Shown here piece after piece: positions 17,526-25,789 of a stretch of DNA of 64,000 bases. Every line of letters starts with the position of its first letter. Position 1 is the first letter of the stretch. Below the pieces are notes generated by a model, which did not search any database, had not been told where the DNA came from, and was given only the letters and a program-made list of their open reading frames with translations. The translations under genes were made by a program, and so were the position numbers. The stretch is from Sutcliffiella horikoshii (GTDB lineage Bacteria; Bacillota; Bacilli; Bacillales; Bacillaceae_I): the NCBI RefSeq assembly GCF_020524325.1, contig NZ_JAIVKY010000001.1, positions 156,235 through 220,234 of the forward strand. Reading direction: 5' to 3'.

Positions 17526-18301
17526 ACGGTTGATTCCTTTTCCAATTGACCTATTTCACTTTGTATGTAATCTCGTATACTCGTTAACTCTTCCTTGTGA
17601 AATTCCCTTACTCTATTACCTTGATAGCTCTCTATCACTTTTTGTGTGGTCTCCTTGGACTCCTGTGGAAAGGAAGTCAGCCCATATTCCCCTGCTTCTA
17701 GTTTGGAAGAAATCACTCCCTCTTTCACATACCAATACACTCTTATCAAATTCAGCACACAATATACCGGATCCGCTTCTACATTTTTTAAGCAATCCTG
17801 AAAATCTGCGAGGATAGAAGATAAATAGTGAGTTCGCGGTATGACAGGAAAAATATCATCTATCGGAGGACCTTCCCAGCGGATGCCTCTATGATTGAGT
17901 ATAGTGATATGAGCTGCCAGATCAGGATCCACTTTATGATTAACGTTAATAGCTTCGTATTGCCCTGTTAACAACTCTGTTTCAAAATTTCTTCTCCACC
18001 CTTCACTGAAGTGGAATTCATAGGGACTTGGATGAGTCCAATTTTCAAGTTGCTTCTGTGTTAAGAAACTGACTTCAATCGGATATGGGTCGTTAGAATT
18101 GGCAAGCATGAATTTTGCTAGTTTGCATTGCGTAGGGATGTCCAGCGAATTTTTGACTACTACCAGTATGTCTACATCACTTCGATCTGGATTAAAGCCG
18201 CCCATCGCCAACGAACCATGGATATAAATGCCGATAAAATTTTCTTCTGTGATAGCTCTGATAGAATTGGTTAATTTGTTGAAGTAGTTTTCCATACTCA
18301 T
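17522..18301 (-). CDS. AadA-like aminoglycoside nucleotidyltransferase family protein
   Basis: About 259 residues. The nucleotidyltransferase motif HGSLAMGGFNPDRSDVDI (Gly-Ser, then Asp-x-Asp) is complete near residues 29-46, and a helical C-terminal domain of the AadA type follows. Relatives adenylylate streptomycin or spectinomycin, but chromosomal Bacillus members are often of unknown substrate. The ATG at 18301 follows the signal peptidase stop by 1 nt and has only a poor ribosome binding site, so translation is probably coupled. Resistance is not proven by sequence. Confidence 0.75.
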   Translation of the reverse strand: MSMENYFNKLTNSIRAITEENFIGIYIHGSLAMGGFNPDRSDVDILVVVKNSLDIPTQCKLAKFMLANSNDPYPIEVSFLTQKQLENWTHPSPYEFHFSEGWRRNFETELLTGQYEAINVNHKVDPDLAAHITILNHRGIRWEGPPIDDIFPVIPRTHYLSSILADFQDCLKNVEADPVYCVLNLIRVYWYVKEGVISSKLEAGEYGLTSFPQESKETTQKVIESYQGNRVREFHKEELTSIRDYIQSEIGQLEKESTV

Positions 18302-18302
18302 A

Positions 18303-18923
18303 TTATTCAACCGTATCTACCCGGTTGAATGGATAATATCTTAAAACCACTTTCCCCATCACGTTTTCTTTCGGTATAGAGCCAATCTCCCGGCTGTCCC
18401 TGCTCTCATTACGGTTATCTCCCATAACAAAAACATGTCCCGCTGGAACTGTTACTTCCTCAAATGGAAACAGCATTTCTTCTTGTATGTACTCTTCTAC
18501 CAGTGCTTCCCCATTCCTATATACGGTTCCTCCGCGATACTCCAACTTGTCGCCCTCTACACCAATCACTCGCTTGATCCAGTAATTGTTTCCTTGGGTT
18601 TCATCTAGCAATGCGTTGACTAATGGACTCTCCTTGAAATTATCTGTTAGACTTCTCTCGCGCTCCACCCGACTATCAATGACAACAATATCATTGTACT
18701 TTGGGTCAATCCCCACCATGTACCCACTTTTAAAGATTAACACTTTATCTCCATCATCTTTGCTAGTCCAGATATCCTCTCCATCCAACGTCGGTTCCAT
18801 GGAACTTCCTTTAACGGTAAATGGCTGCACAACTAATGCGCTGACAAGAAAAGCGAAAAAAAGTCCGATTACGCAGGCTTTCCCCCAGCTGAACAATTCT
18901 TTTTTAATTTTTTCTGTTTTCAT
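18303..18923 (-). CDS. lepB: Type I signal peptidase
   Basis: 206 residues. One N-terminal membrane helix (~13-33) is followed by the catalytic Ser in GSSMEPTL, the general-base Lys in YWIKRVIGVEGD and the family box GHVFVMGDNRNESRDSRE. It cleaves signal peptides from exported pre-proteins at the outer membrane face. The insert before the Lys box is longer than in B. subtilis SipS. AGGGTG stands 7 nt before the ATG at 18923. It heads an operon with nucleotidyltransferase, GNAT, membrane and NUDIX genes, an unusual partnership. Confidence 0.93.
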   Translation of the reverse strand: MKTEKIKKELFSWGKACVIGLFFAFLVSALVVQPFTVKGSSMEPTLDGEDIWTSKDDGDKVLIFKSGYMVGIDPKYNDIVVIDSRVERERSLTDNFKESPLVNALLDETQGNNYWIKRVIGVEGDKLEYRGGTVYRNGEALVEEYIQEEMLFPFEEVTVPAGHVFVMGDNRNESRDSREIGSIPKENVMGKVVLRYYPFNRVDTVE

Positions 18924-19010
18924 ATGTATCACCCTAACAAGCTATTTTGGTTTGTACCTGTCCCAATAATACGATATGGAAGTGGAAAAGGTTCCATTTC
19001 CCAATGATTA

Positions 19011-19673
19011 CTACACTGCTTTTTCAACTAATATATTTTTCAACTCTCCAAAACTACTAATCACCAGATCCGCTTGGGTGAGCTCTTCTTCTTGCGCAAA
19101 ATCAAATCTGCATCCGATTGCCGTCAATCCATTTCCTTTTGCCGCATTAATATCTGATAGTCGGTCCCCTACAACCGCACCATGATGAATGGAATACTTC
19201 CTCACGATATCCCCCACAAGCTCTGTCTTATCCAAAGATTCAATTTGGTCGATACTGAACACTTCTGTTACCCACTGCATTAAATCATACTGCTCCACTA
19301 TCGCCTGTAGGTATGGTGTTTGACCGTTACTTGCAACGTAAAGTTCAATATTTTGTTCCCTCAAATCTCTTAGTACTTCCTGGACTTCTGGATACAGAGC
19401 TCCGTTGCCCTTCTTAATGTTGTCTATTAATCTTTCATGAAAAATCTCGTTTGCCGCGTGCCTCACTTCAAGTGAATGGGAAGGTAAAAGTGTTTCCCAC
19501 ACTACCGGCAGGGGAACTCCCATAATTCTTCTATATGTATCAATGGGAGTTGGCTTTTCTTTCTCCCAGACATTCATTTCCACTAACAGCTGGAATGTAT
19601 CATCCAAAGCCAACTCTAGTATTCTATCTGTTTGAAAAAGTGTTCCGTCCATGTCAAAGATGATTGCTTGCAT
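19011..19673 (-). CDS. HAD-superfamily phosphatase
   Basis: 220 residues of the phosphoglycolate-phosphatase-like HAD class. Motif I is IFDMDGTLFQTD with the nucleophilic Asp, motif II is YVASNGQ, and motif IV is GDRLSDINAAKGNG. A helical cap lies between motifs I and II. It dephosphorylates a small phosphoester of unknown identity. Single gene; ~480 bp without a gene follow upstream on the plus side. Confidence 0.85.
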   Translation of the reverse strand: MQAIIFDMDGTLFQTDRILELALDDTFQLLVEMNVWEKEKPTPIDTYRRIMGVPLPVVWETLLPSHSLEVRHAANEIFHERLIDNIKKGNGALYPEVQEVLRDLREQNIELYVASNGQTPYLQAIVEQYDLMQWVTEVFSIDQIESLDKTELVGDIVRKYSIHHGAVVGDRLSDINAAKGNGLTAIGCRFDFAQEEELTQADLVISSFGELKNILVEKAV

Positions 19674-19942
19674 TGTTATGCTCCTTTATCTTTTGTTTAT
19701 TTATCTTGTAGAAGGGAGGTATCAAATGTTATGGCTTCAACTACCAACGCAAGTATCCCTTTGTATGTTCGTGATAAGCTCTCTACCTCAATTACTTTTT
19801 TCGAATTTTTAGCCCCATTCTGAAAATTATAACTCTAATTATAGAGAAGATTGGGTGAGGTGTAAATAATTGGTTCTATCTCTCCCTAGAATATAGGAAA
19901 ATTTAATCAATTAGTAACTCTACATCTCTCGCCGACACAAGT

Positions 19943-20071
19943 TACTGTCCAAAACTCATTGTTTACTGTCGGTTTGGAGTAAAATACTGTCCGAAAATCA
20001 AAAATACGATCCAAAGTGAACCATTTACTGTCCAAACTCAACACAATACAAGCCAAACGACACGTAACGAC
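19943..20071. repeat. 21-bp-phased TACTGTC repeat region, copy 1
   Basis: TACTGTC or close variants start at 19943, 19964, 19985, 20005, 20026, 20047 and (diverged) 20065, giving steps of 21, 21, 20, 21, 21 and 18 bp. The copy at 27377 has the same series 21, 21, 20, 21, 21. Text between the motifs is only partly conserved. The rest of 19674-20104 shows no gene. Confidence 0.85.
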
Positions 20072-20103
20072 AAATACCCACATCCAAAAGATATTCCCAA
20101 CAC

Positions 20104-20137
20104 AAAAAAAGCCGAAGAACAATGTTCCCCGACTTTT
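20104..20137 (-). terminator. Intrinsic terminator of yqkBC
   Basis: On the minus strand AGTCGGGGAACA pairs with TGTTCTTCGGCT (wobbles), then T7. It lies 20 bp after the yqkC stop. Confidence 0.8.
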
Positions 20138-20156
20138 CCGATTGAACGGTCCAATC

Positions 20157-20405
20157 TTACCCCAGCACATCCGTAATCCCGTCCATATTTTCCGAGATCC
20201 ATTCCACTGCTACATCTAAGTTCTCAAACTCCTGAACCTCGAATGTTACTTCATCCTGAAGCAGCCATACATCTTTATCTTCATGATTGATGCCACCAAT
20301 CGACCAGTGCAACAGGCTGTATGGATGATTATGATTTAGAAATGATGCCCACGTTTTCGATTGGGCCACATTTTTCAATGAGTTGATTTTGCCCCCATTG
20401 CTCAT
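20157..20405 (-). CDS. yqkC: YqkC-like DUF2552 protein
   Basis: 82 residues, soluble, Trp-rich ([18 protein letters not shown], then [13 protein letters not shown]). I assign it to YqkC/DUF2552 because of this content, its size (B. subtilis YqkC is ~79 residues) and its place directly after yqkB. Function unknown. The ATG at 20405 follows GGAGGG by 7 nt and overlaps the yqkB stop as ATGA; a longer frame to 20462 would run deep into yqkB and has no ribosome binding site. Confidence 0.8.
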   Translation of the reverse strand: MSNGGKINSLKNVAQSKTWASFLNHNHPYSLLHWSIGGINHEDKDVWLLQDEVTFEVQEFENLDVAVEWISENMDGITDVLG

Positions 20406-20737
20406 TTTGCTCCCTCCACTACTAATAAACTCATGCGTGGATTTAAAATCTGGCTTGGACATTTCAGCATGTAACAGTTTGCACTTTCTACAAAATCAAC
20501 TGTCATGTCTTCATCAAAAAAGAGAAGCTTTGATTTTTCCATTAATAATGGTCCTATGTTTGTTTCTAACTCTACATCATCTTCGTCTTTTTCCGGTGTG
20601 ATCCATAGTGCGGAAACACCGCTAACGACGCATCCGCATCCATCTGTATCATATTTTAGCTTCAACCATTTTCCTTCTTGGTTTTCAAGCTTTGCTTTTA
20701 CTCTTTCTGCTGCTTTCTCTGTAAACGTTACTTTCAC
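20402..20737 (-). CDS. yqkB: YqkB-like HesB/IscA-type iron-sulfur domain protein
   Basis: 111 residues of the HesB/IscA-like core fold: [14 protein letters not shown] at the start, [15 protein letters not shown] in the middle with the Cys pair, and ANCYMLKCP near the end. The Cys arrangement differs from classic IscA (CGCSG near the C-terminus), as in B. subtilis YqkB. A role in Fe-S handling is likely but unproven for this subgroup. Overlaps yqkC by 4 nt. Confidence 0.82.
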   Translation of the reverse strand: MKVTFTEKAAERVKAKLENQEGKWLKLKYDTDGCGCVVSGVSALWITPEKDEDDVELETNIGPLLMEKSKLLFFDEDMTVDFVESANCYMLKCPSQILNPRMSLLVVEGAK

Positions 20738-20903
20738 GTTTCATGCCTCCAACTGTTTCATTGTTAGCCTGATTGTACCATATATTGCTCATTAGTATAA
20801 CTAGAAGGCATTTGGAAAGGATGGTAGTGGATAAGTTCTTGTTGTCAAAATGGATAATTGTAGGTACGATACTAATATCTTTATTAGAAGGAGGAGATTA
20901 CCA

Positions 20904-21116
20904 ATGTCAAAAGTAACAATTAAAGTAATGGATAACGGAGGCTTCCGTGTAACAGGTGATGTAGAGTTAATTGATGCAGAAGGAAACAAGTTTGAGGACA
21001 AACCGGCTTTCACTCTTTGCCGCTGTGGACTTTCCAAAAAACTTCCTTATTGTGACGCTTCCCATAAAGGGAATTTTGAGTCCTGTGTTCGGGCTGCCCA
21101 AGTATTGAACGATTAA
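20904..21116 (+). CDS. CDGSH-type 2Fe-2S protein
   Basis: 70 residues. The CDGSH motif is complete in its ligands: CRCGLSKKLPYCDASH, giving three Cys and one His for a [2Fe-2S] cluster, with Ala in place of the usual Gly of the signature. Such small soluble bacterial proteins are electron-transfer or redox-sensing proteins. GAAGGAGGAG lies 7 nt before the ATG at 20904. Own terminator. Confidence 0.9.
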   Translation: MSKVTIKVMDNGGFRVTGDVELIDAEGNKFEDKPAFTLCRCGLSKKLPYCDASHKGNFESCVRAAQVLND

Positions 21117-21141
21117 TTGGCGCAGCATTAAAATTAAAGCA

Positions 21142-21177
21142 AAGGAGCTGCATAACCGCGGCTCCTTCTTCTGTTTT
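21142..21177 (+). terminator. Intrinsic terminator of the CDGSH gene
   Basis: AAGGAGC pairs with GCTCCTT across a loop of about 12 nt; TTCTGTTTTT follows. Confidence 0.7.
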
Positions 21178-21187
21178 TCAACTAAAA

Positions 21188-21805
21188 CTAAAAAATCTCC
21201 TTTAAATCATTAAGTGAATGAATGATATAATCATATTCTTCCACTTCCCCAAATCCATAACTAGCGTAAACAAAAGGAATACCCGCTACCTTCGCTGCTT
21301 GCTGATCTCCAAGCGTATCCCCTACATAAACGGGGCTCTCAAGTTTATTGCGCTCCATAATTAGTTTTATATTTTCACCTTTTGAAAGTCCTGTTCTACC
21401 CGGATTCTCATAGTCAATAAAATGTTTCTCCAATTGGTGGTATTTATAAAAAGCTTCTATGTATCCCTCTTGGCAATTACTCACGATAAAAAGTTTGTAT
21501 TTTTGAGATAAGCTCTCTAGCACTTCTTCTAACTTTTCGTAGAGCTGACCTCCTTTTTGCTCTAGAAGCACTCTCTCCGCTTCGCAACATTTGTTCGACA
21601 ATTGAGTACGATACGCTTCGTCTATATCCGGAAAGAGAATCTTTTCTATTTCATGCATTTGAAGCCCCATGGTTGCTTTAAAATCCTCACTTGTTAACTC
21701 TTTCTCGATCTTTTCATCATTTTTCAGAATTTCATTCCAAGCCACCAGTACTGTTTCCCGTGAATCCCATAGCGTGCCGTCTAAATCGAAAATAATGCTG
21801 TCCAT
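21188..21805 (-). CDS. HAD-superfamily phosphatase
   Basis: 205 residues. Motif I IFDLDGTLWDS, motif II FIVSNCQEG, conserved Lys in GLSKGENIKL and motif IV YVGDTLGDQQAAKVAG are all present, with a helical cap in between. Likely a small-molecule phosphatase; the second of three HAD genes in the window. The substrate is unknown. AGGAGG lies upstream of the ATG (21805). Confidence 0.85.
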   Translation of the reverse strand: MDSIIFDLDGTLWDSRETVLVAWNEILKNDEKIEKELTSEDFKATMGLQMHEIEKILFPDIDEAYRTQLSNKCCEAERVLLEQKGGQLYEKLEEVLESLSQKYKLFIVSNCQEGYIEAFYKYHQLEKHFIDYENPGRTGLSKGENIKLIMERNKLESPVYVGDTLGDQQAAKVAGIPFVYASYGFGEVEEYDYIIHSLNDLKEIF

Positions 21806-21926
21806 TGGTTGACCTCCTTTGTTTTATTGTTACTATTTTTCTATTGTATCGTATTTTTACATTTTTCTGTGAATAACAGTAACCTTCTTCCAATTTTATC
21901 GTCTGTAGAGAAGAGGTGGTTATTAA

Positions 21927-22442
21927 ATGAAACGCATTTACATTATATGGTTGTCGATTTTATTCTTCATTTCCGCTTGCAGTTACGATGAAGATGTTAG
22001 TGTTCCAGCCTTGCCTGATGTTAGTTCTCCAGTCATGCCTGCAGATTTTGAATTTAGCCTTACATACGGTACCTATGGCAAACAAAAAGTGGATACTTTT
22101 AAAGATATGATAATTAAAGATCTTGTGATAGACGGAACCATAGAAGCTGAGATACCTTTAACAGTCGAAGAGAAAGATCTTATTTATAATGAAATGTTAA
22201 AAATAAACATAATGGGAGATTTGGATATTGGTAGGGAGCTTCAGTGTGCAATAGAACCTCCTTCATTCACGTCTTGGCACATCCAAATGAATGGGGAGAC
22301 GAAGGAGTTTTCATATACTAATTTTTGCGAGTATGATGGAGACGCTAAAAATCTGATGAACCTCGAGAACTATATACATAAATTAGTTGCAGCAAAGAAG
22401 GCGTATCAGGAATTACCTGATTTAAATGGCGGGTATGAATAA
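21927..22442 (+). CDS. Lipoprotein of unknown function
   Basis: 171 residues with a lipoprotein signal peptide ending in the lipobox FISAC at residue 18. The mature part has two further Cys residues (in RELQCAIEPP and NFCEYDG) and no repeat or known motif. GAGGTGG stands 9 nt before the ATG at 21927. It is a single gene closed by the hairpin at 22504. I do not recognise the family. Confidence 0.75.
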   Translation: MKRIYIIWLSILFFISACSYDEDVSVPALPDVSSPVMPADFEFSLTYGTYGKQKVDTFKDMIIKDLVIDGTIEAEIPLTVEEKDLIYNEMLKINIMGDLDIGRELQCAIEPPSFTSWHIQMNGETKEFSYTNFCEYDGDAKNLMNLENYIHKLVAAKKAYQELPDLNGGYE

Positions 22443-22503
22443 TAACTTACTCTTTCACCAGTAACGGTGGTTTAACAGACAAAATTCGTTCTTATATTTC
22501 ATC

Positions 22504-22537
22504 AAAAGCTTAGGACCCTTGTCATCCTAAGCTTTTG
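22504..22537. terminator. Bidirectional terminator
   Basis: AAAAGCTTAGGA / TCCTAAGCTTTT, a perfect 12-bp stem with a 10-nt loop, between convergent genes. Confidence 0.92.
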
Positions 22538-22544
22538 AATTCCA

Positions 22545-23372
22545 CTATACTTTAGGCGGGAAGAACCCCTCTGGACTCCGGATGACTTGTTCTTCAGGAA
22601 ATACTGTTCGCATTACCTCAAAAACCTTCTGCTGCACATTTCCTTCCACCCACTTCGTCTTTTCTCCTGTTTCATATTTCTCATATACACCTAAACGGGC
22701 TGTCCGCTTGCCTCCACTTCCGTCCCCTGTAAAATCATCCACACATACTCTATCTACTGTCCCTTTTAGTTTTAAGGCAAATTCTTCGGAAAACGGCAAG
22801 GCTGGTGCAATAGCCACTTGGGTTAGAATGCCTTCTTTATGCAATATTTTTAATGCTTTCAGTCTTGCAGGTATTGGTGGAGCTGTGGGTGAGAACCTTT
22901 TACGTACCTCTTCTAGATCAGTTTCTATTGTGATGCTTACCATCACGCGGTCTCCCAATTTCTTTAGGAGGTCGATGTCTCTTGTCACCAACGGGCTTCT
23001 TGTTTGAACAAAAAGAAAGTCAGGCGGTTCTTCTGCCATTACTTCTAAAAGGGTACGGGTAACCTCTTCCTTTTGTTCTACCGGTTGATAAGGATCCGTG
23101 CTGGATGACATAAAAATGCTGATGGGCTGCTCTTTTTTTCTTAAAAGCCGCATTTCTTTAGCAAGCTTTTCTTTTACATCTTTTTTCACATCCACCCAGG
23201 TGCCCCATTCTTGTTTGCGAAACAAACCAACCGGGCTTTGTCTCACATAACAATAGGAACACCCAAAGGCGCAGCCGATATAGGGGTTGAGGGTGTGGGT
23301 ATAGCCTTTCAGAAACCCGCTTGCTTTGGTCAAAAGTTTTTGTGGGGTCTTCTCTGTTACCTCAACTCTCAT
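22545..23372 (-). CDS. SPL-family radical SAM protein
   Basis: 275 residues. The radical SAM cluster motif CxxxCxxC is present as CAFGCSYC near residue 33, followed by YVRQSPVG and the S-adenosylmethionine region SSSTDPYQP. It belongs to the spore-photoproduct-lyase-like (Rv2578c-type) group, whose substrates are not known; it is not SplB itself, which is longer and has a C-terminal Cys. It acts alone here. Confidence 0.88.
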   Translation of the reverse strand: MRVEVTEKTPQKLLTKASGFLKGYTHTLNPYIGCAFGCSYCYVRQSPVGLFRKQEWGTWVDVKKDVKEKLAKEMRLLRKKEQPISIFMSSSTDPYQPVEQKEEVTRTLLEVMAEEPPDFLFVQTRSPLVTRDIDLLKKLGDRVMVSITIETDLEEVRKRFSPTAPPIPARLKALKILHKEGILTQVAIAPALPFSEEFALKLKGTVDRVCVDDFTGDGSGGKRTARLGVYEKYETGEKTKWVEGNVQQKVFEVMRTVFPEEQVIRSPEGFFPPKV

Positions 23373-23470
23373 CCTTTTTCCCTCCTACCATCATATCAAT
23401 ATTTTTCTCTTGTTGTTTCCATCATTTTCTTTATACTTAAAGTATTACAATACAAAAGGGGTAGATACAT

Positions 23471-23710
23471 ATGGTACTTACAGTTTTAAAACCTATTTTT
23501 GCCGAGTCTGCAAGCAATCTAGTGAATACAATCAGTTCTTATTCTGGAACAGTTTTATTTAAAAAGGAGCATTGGGTAGTGGATGCCAAAAGCTTGCTTG
23601 GTGTTTTGGCGCTTGCTCTTCAGCCAGGCCAGGAAGTAGAAGTAACGTCTGATGAAGGCGCAGAAGTATTTGAAGCGATTTTGGCTCTTGGGTATTTCGA
23701 AAAAAAATAA
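23471..23710 (+). CDS. HPr-like protein lacking the active-site histidine
   Basis: 79 residues aligning over the whole length of HPr. The HPr active site IHARPAT is IFAESAS here, so His15 and Arg17 are replaced by Phe and Glu; it cannot take phosphate from Enzyme I. The regulatory Ser46 region is kept as DAKSLLGVLALAL. The combination resembles Crh, the B. subtilis HPr paralogue with Gln15 that acts with CcpA, but the sequence is not Crh. AAGGGG lies upstream of ATG 23471; a strong terminator follows. Confidence 0.8.
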   Translation: MVLTVLKPIFAESASNLVNTISSYSGTVLFKKEHWVVDAKSLLGVLALALQPGQEVEVTSDEGAEVFEAILALGYFEKK

Positions 23711-23715
23711 TAATG

Positions 23716-23752
23716 GAGCATCCTTCCTCATTTAGTGGGAAGGATGTTTTTG
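23716..23752 (+). terminator. Intrinsic terminator of the HPr-like gene
   Basis: CATCCTTCC / GGAAGGATG stem with a ~12-nt loop and T5. Confidence 0.88.
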
Positions 23753-23814
23753 TGTGGCTGTTTTCTTTTTCTAAAACAAATGTTGTTATTGGTTATTTTT
23801 ACCACTACTTTTCA

Positions 23815-23932
23815 CTGCAGTCACTCGCTTTCCGCGGGGCGGTGCTTGAGTCTCCTCACAACGCTTCAGGGGTCTCAAGTCTACCGCTACCTCCCGCCGG
23901 AGTCGAGTGCCTTCCGCTCCAATCCACTCACC
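23815..23932. repeat. GC-rich dispersed element, copy 1
   Basis: A GC-rich block in a low-GC intergenic region, sharing CGCTTTCCGCGGGGCG, CTCCTCAC and GGGGTCTCAA with the inverse-orientation element at 43076-43204. Similar sequences are common between genes of alkaliphilic and other Bacillus. It is not coding and has no transposase. Confidence 0.85.
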
Positions 23933-23982
23933 TGTATTAAGTTTCTTGAAAGCAAAAAACTTTGTGAAAACAGCCTTATTTA

Positions 23983-24306
23983 TCAGGAAATATCCAAAAT
24001 ATCCTCTACACACAAACAGCCTGCTTCGCCGAATTTATCCACCACATGCAAGCGCCTCTGATAGGCATCAAGATGATGCACCGCTCCTACAAACAAATGG
24101 TATCTTCTCTTTTCATAATAGGTAATGGTTACTTCCTTACCCGTTTCCATCGCTTCGCAAAACAGTTCATTCATTTCTTCGAGCCGCTGTTCGTCCAGTT
24201 CCGGCTTTGTTTGGTATAAATCCTCTTTGGTCCAATCGCGCAGCATTTTGACATGCTCCGGCAGCATCATGGACGTCCATTTAATGGTTCCCCGATCTCG
24301 TATCAT
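23983..24306 (-). CDS. YolD-like protein
   Basis: 107 residues, soluble. It opens MIRDRGTIKWTSMMLPEHV, the hallmark start of YolD-like proteins, and has YYEKRRYHLFVGAVHHLDA in the second half. YolD family genes stand next to Y-family DNA polymerases of the UvrX/YqjW group in Bacillus and are part of the SOS response. Here it follows the polymerase gene by 42 bp in the same direction, so both share the LexA-controlled promoter. Confidence 0.88.
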   Translation of the reverse strand: MIRDRGTIKWTSMMLPEHVKMLRDWTKEDLYQTKPELDEQRLEEMNELFCEAMETGKEVTITYYEKRRYHLFVGAVHHLDAYQRRLHVVDKFGEAGCLCVEDILDIS

Positions 24307-24348
24307 CCTTAAACATCCTTTCTTACGTTTCTAGCTATAGCAAATTCT

Positions 24349-25605
24349 CTATGCCTTATGGCCACCAACCAGCCTGCTTCGGTGCACCGCAGTTCCGGCA
24401 TTGGTATAGGACACAGCCCGCAATAGCGCATTGGTTCCATATTTTCCACGGATGGTGTCCATTACATAGCCTAGTTCGCGTTTTTTTGGCTGTTCGAGTT
24501 CAAACAGGCTCAGTTGCATTTCACTGTCCTCCACGATGTTAGAGAGCGAGACGGCAATTTTACGTACGGTTTTTGGTTCGTAATTTTCCTCGAACAGTTC
24601 AAGGCAGGTACGGTATAAGTCCATCGTGACGTTGCTTGCCCGTTCCATTGTTCGGGAGCGATAGAATCCTCCGCCAAGTTCATCGCGGCTATAGCCGATT
24701 CCAAGACTGATGGTACGGCCGGCTTTTCGGTGATGCCGTGTTCTTCTGGCGACTTCCTCACAAATTTCCAAGATGACTTGTTTTACTTCTTTTGGATTTG
24801 TGTAGTCGCGCATTAAAATCTGACTTTTGCCAAAGCTGATTTGTCCCTGGATAATCGGGGCGCCAAGCTCTGATAGATCAATCCCCCAGGCATGATAGTA
24901 CAGTTGATTTCCCATCACACCGAACTTTTTCTCCAGCAGCTCGAGGGGATAATTTGCGAGCTGTCCAACATTGAAAATTCCCATTCGATTTAACGTTTTT
25001 TGTACTCTGGATCCAATTCCCCACATTTCACTGAGAGGGGAAAGCGGCCAAAGCTTTGTTTTTACATCGTCATAGGTCCACTCTGCTATACCCTTCTTTT
25101 TTGCTTCAAGATCTAGGCATAGTTTTGACATGAGCATGTTGGGACCAATTCCGATGGCGCATGGAAGCTGAAATTCTCGCTCCATGTCTTCTTTGATTTT
25201 TTCAGCAATCGTGGTGGCATCTCCCCAAAGTGCTTCTACCCCATCGACTTGTAAAAAGCTTTCGTCGACACTATAGGTATGGATGGCGTCCTTTGGTACA
25301 TATCGATTGAAAAGTCGGGTGATTTCTGTGGAGATGCGCAGATAGGTTGCCATCTTGGGGTTTACAATATGAATGCGTTTGTCGTTTGGAATCTCAAACC
25401 GGCGGGAACCTGTCTTAATTCCAAACTCCTTTTTCAGCATGGGAGAAGCTGCAAGTACAACGCTCCCCTGTCGCTCCGTATCCCCAACCACAGCCAAATA
25501 GCAGGTGAGCGGATCCAGTCCCATCATCACCGCAGAGCAGCTGGCATAAAAGCTTTTCATATCTACACATAAAATCTTGTTGTTTGGCATCTTGCTGTAA
25601 TCCAT
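24349..25605 (-). CDS. polY2: Y-family DNA polymerase, UvrX/YqjW (PolY2) type
   Basis: 418 residues. Catalytic carboxylates lie in LCVDMKSFYASC and in YSVDESFLQVD; the fingers region has YRSRTMERASN and the thumb a helix-hairpin-helix MWGIGSRVQKTLNRMG. The C-terminal region ends with a SLFELEQPKKREL stretch resembling a beta-clamp-binding motif (here SLFEL). Translesion polymerase of the UmuC-like SOS branch. I chose ATG 25605 because GAGG stands 9 nt upstream, while GTG 25611 is too near. Two LexA boxes precede it. dinB at 44526 is the second Y-family gene. Confidence 0.92.
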   Translation of the reverse strand: MDYSKMPNNKILCVDMKSFYASCSAVMMGLDPLTCYLAVVGDTERQGSVVLAASPMLKKEFGIKTGSRRFEIPNDKRIHIVNPKMATYLRISTEITRLFNRYVPKDAIHTYSVDESFLQVDGVEALWGDATTIAEKIKEDMEREFQLPCAIGIGPNMLMSKLCLDLEAKKKGIAEWTYDDVKTKLWPLSPLSEMWGIGSRVQKTLNRMGIFNVGQLANYPLELLEKKFGVMGNQLYYHAWGIDLSELGAPIIQGQISFGKSQILMRDYTNPKEVKQVILEICEEVARRTRHHRKAGRTISLGIGYSRDELGGGFYRSRTMERASNVTMDLYRTCLELFEENYEPKTVRKIAVSLSNIVEDSEMQLSLFELEQPKKRELGYVMDTIRGKYGTNALLRAVSYTNAGTAVHRSRLVGGHKA

Positions 25606-25634
25606 GTCCACGAACCTCTACACCTCACTAAAAC

Positions 25635-25648
25635 AGAAAGTATGTTCG
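25635..25648. promoter_or_regulatory. LexA (SOS) box, diverged
   Basis: AGAAA-GTAT-GTTCG compared with the Bacillus consensus CGAAC-RNRY-GTTCG: the right half is perfect, the spacer fits, and the left half has two mismatches. It lies close to the polymerase start. Confidence 0.6.
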
Positions 25649-25675
25649 CATTAGTAGTATATACCCAATAATAAG

Positions 25676-25689
25676 CGAATATACGTTCG
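25676..25689. promoter_or_regulatory. LexA (SOS) box
   Basis: CGAAT-ATAC-GTTCG, one mismatch from the consensus and with the expected spacer. It lies between the divergent polY2 and yqzH genes and can serve both. Confidence 0.8.
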
Positions 25690-25789
25690 GTTTCAATGGT
25701 AAATTCCACTACATATTTCGACAATTTCTTTTTTCGTGTACTTGTTAAAGGGGCAAAACCCTTATACTAAAGGGAATGAGGTGAGCAAA

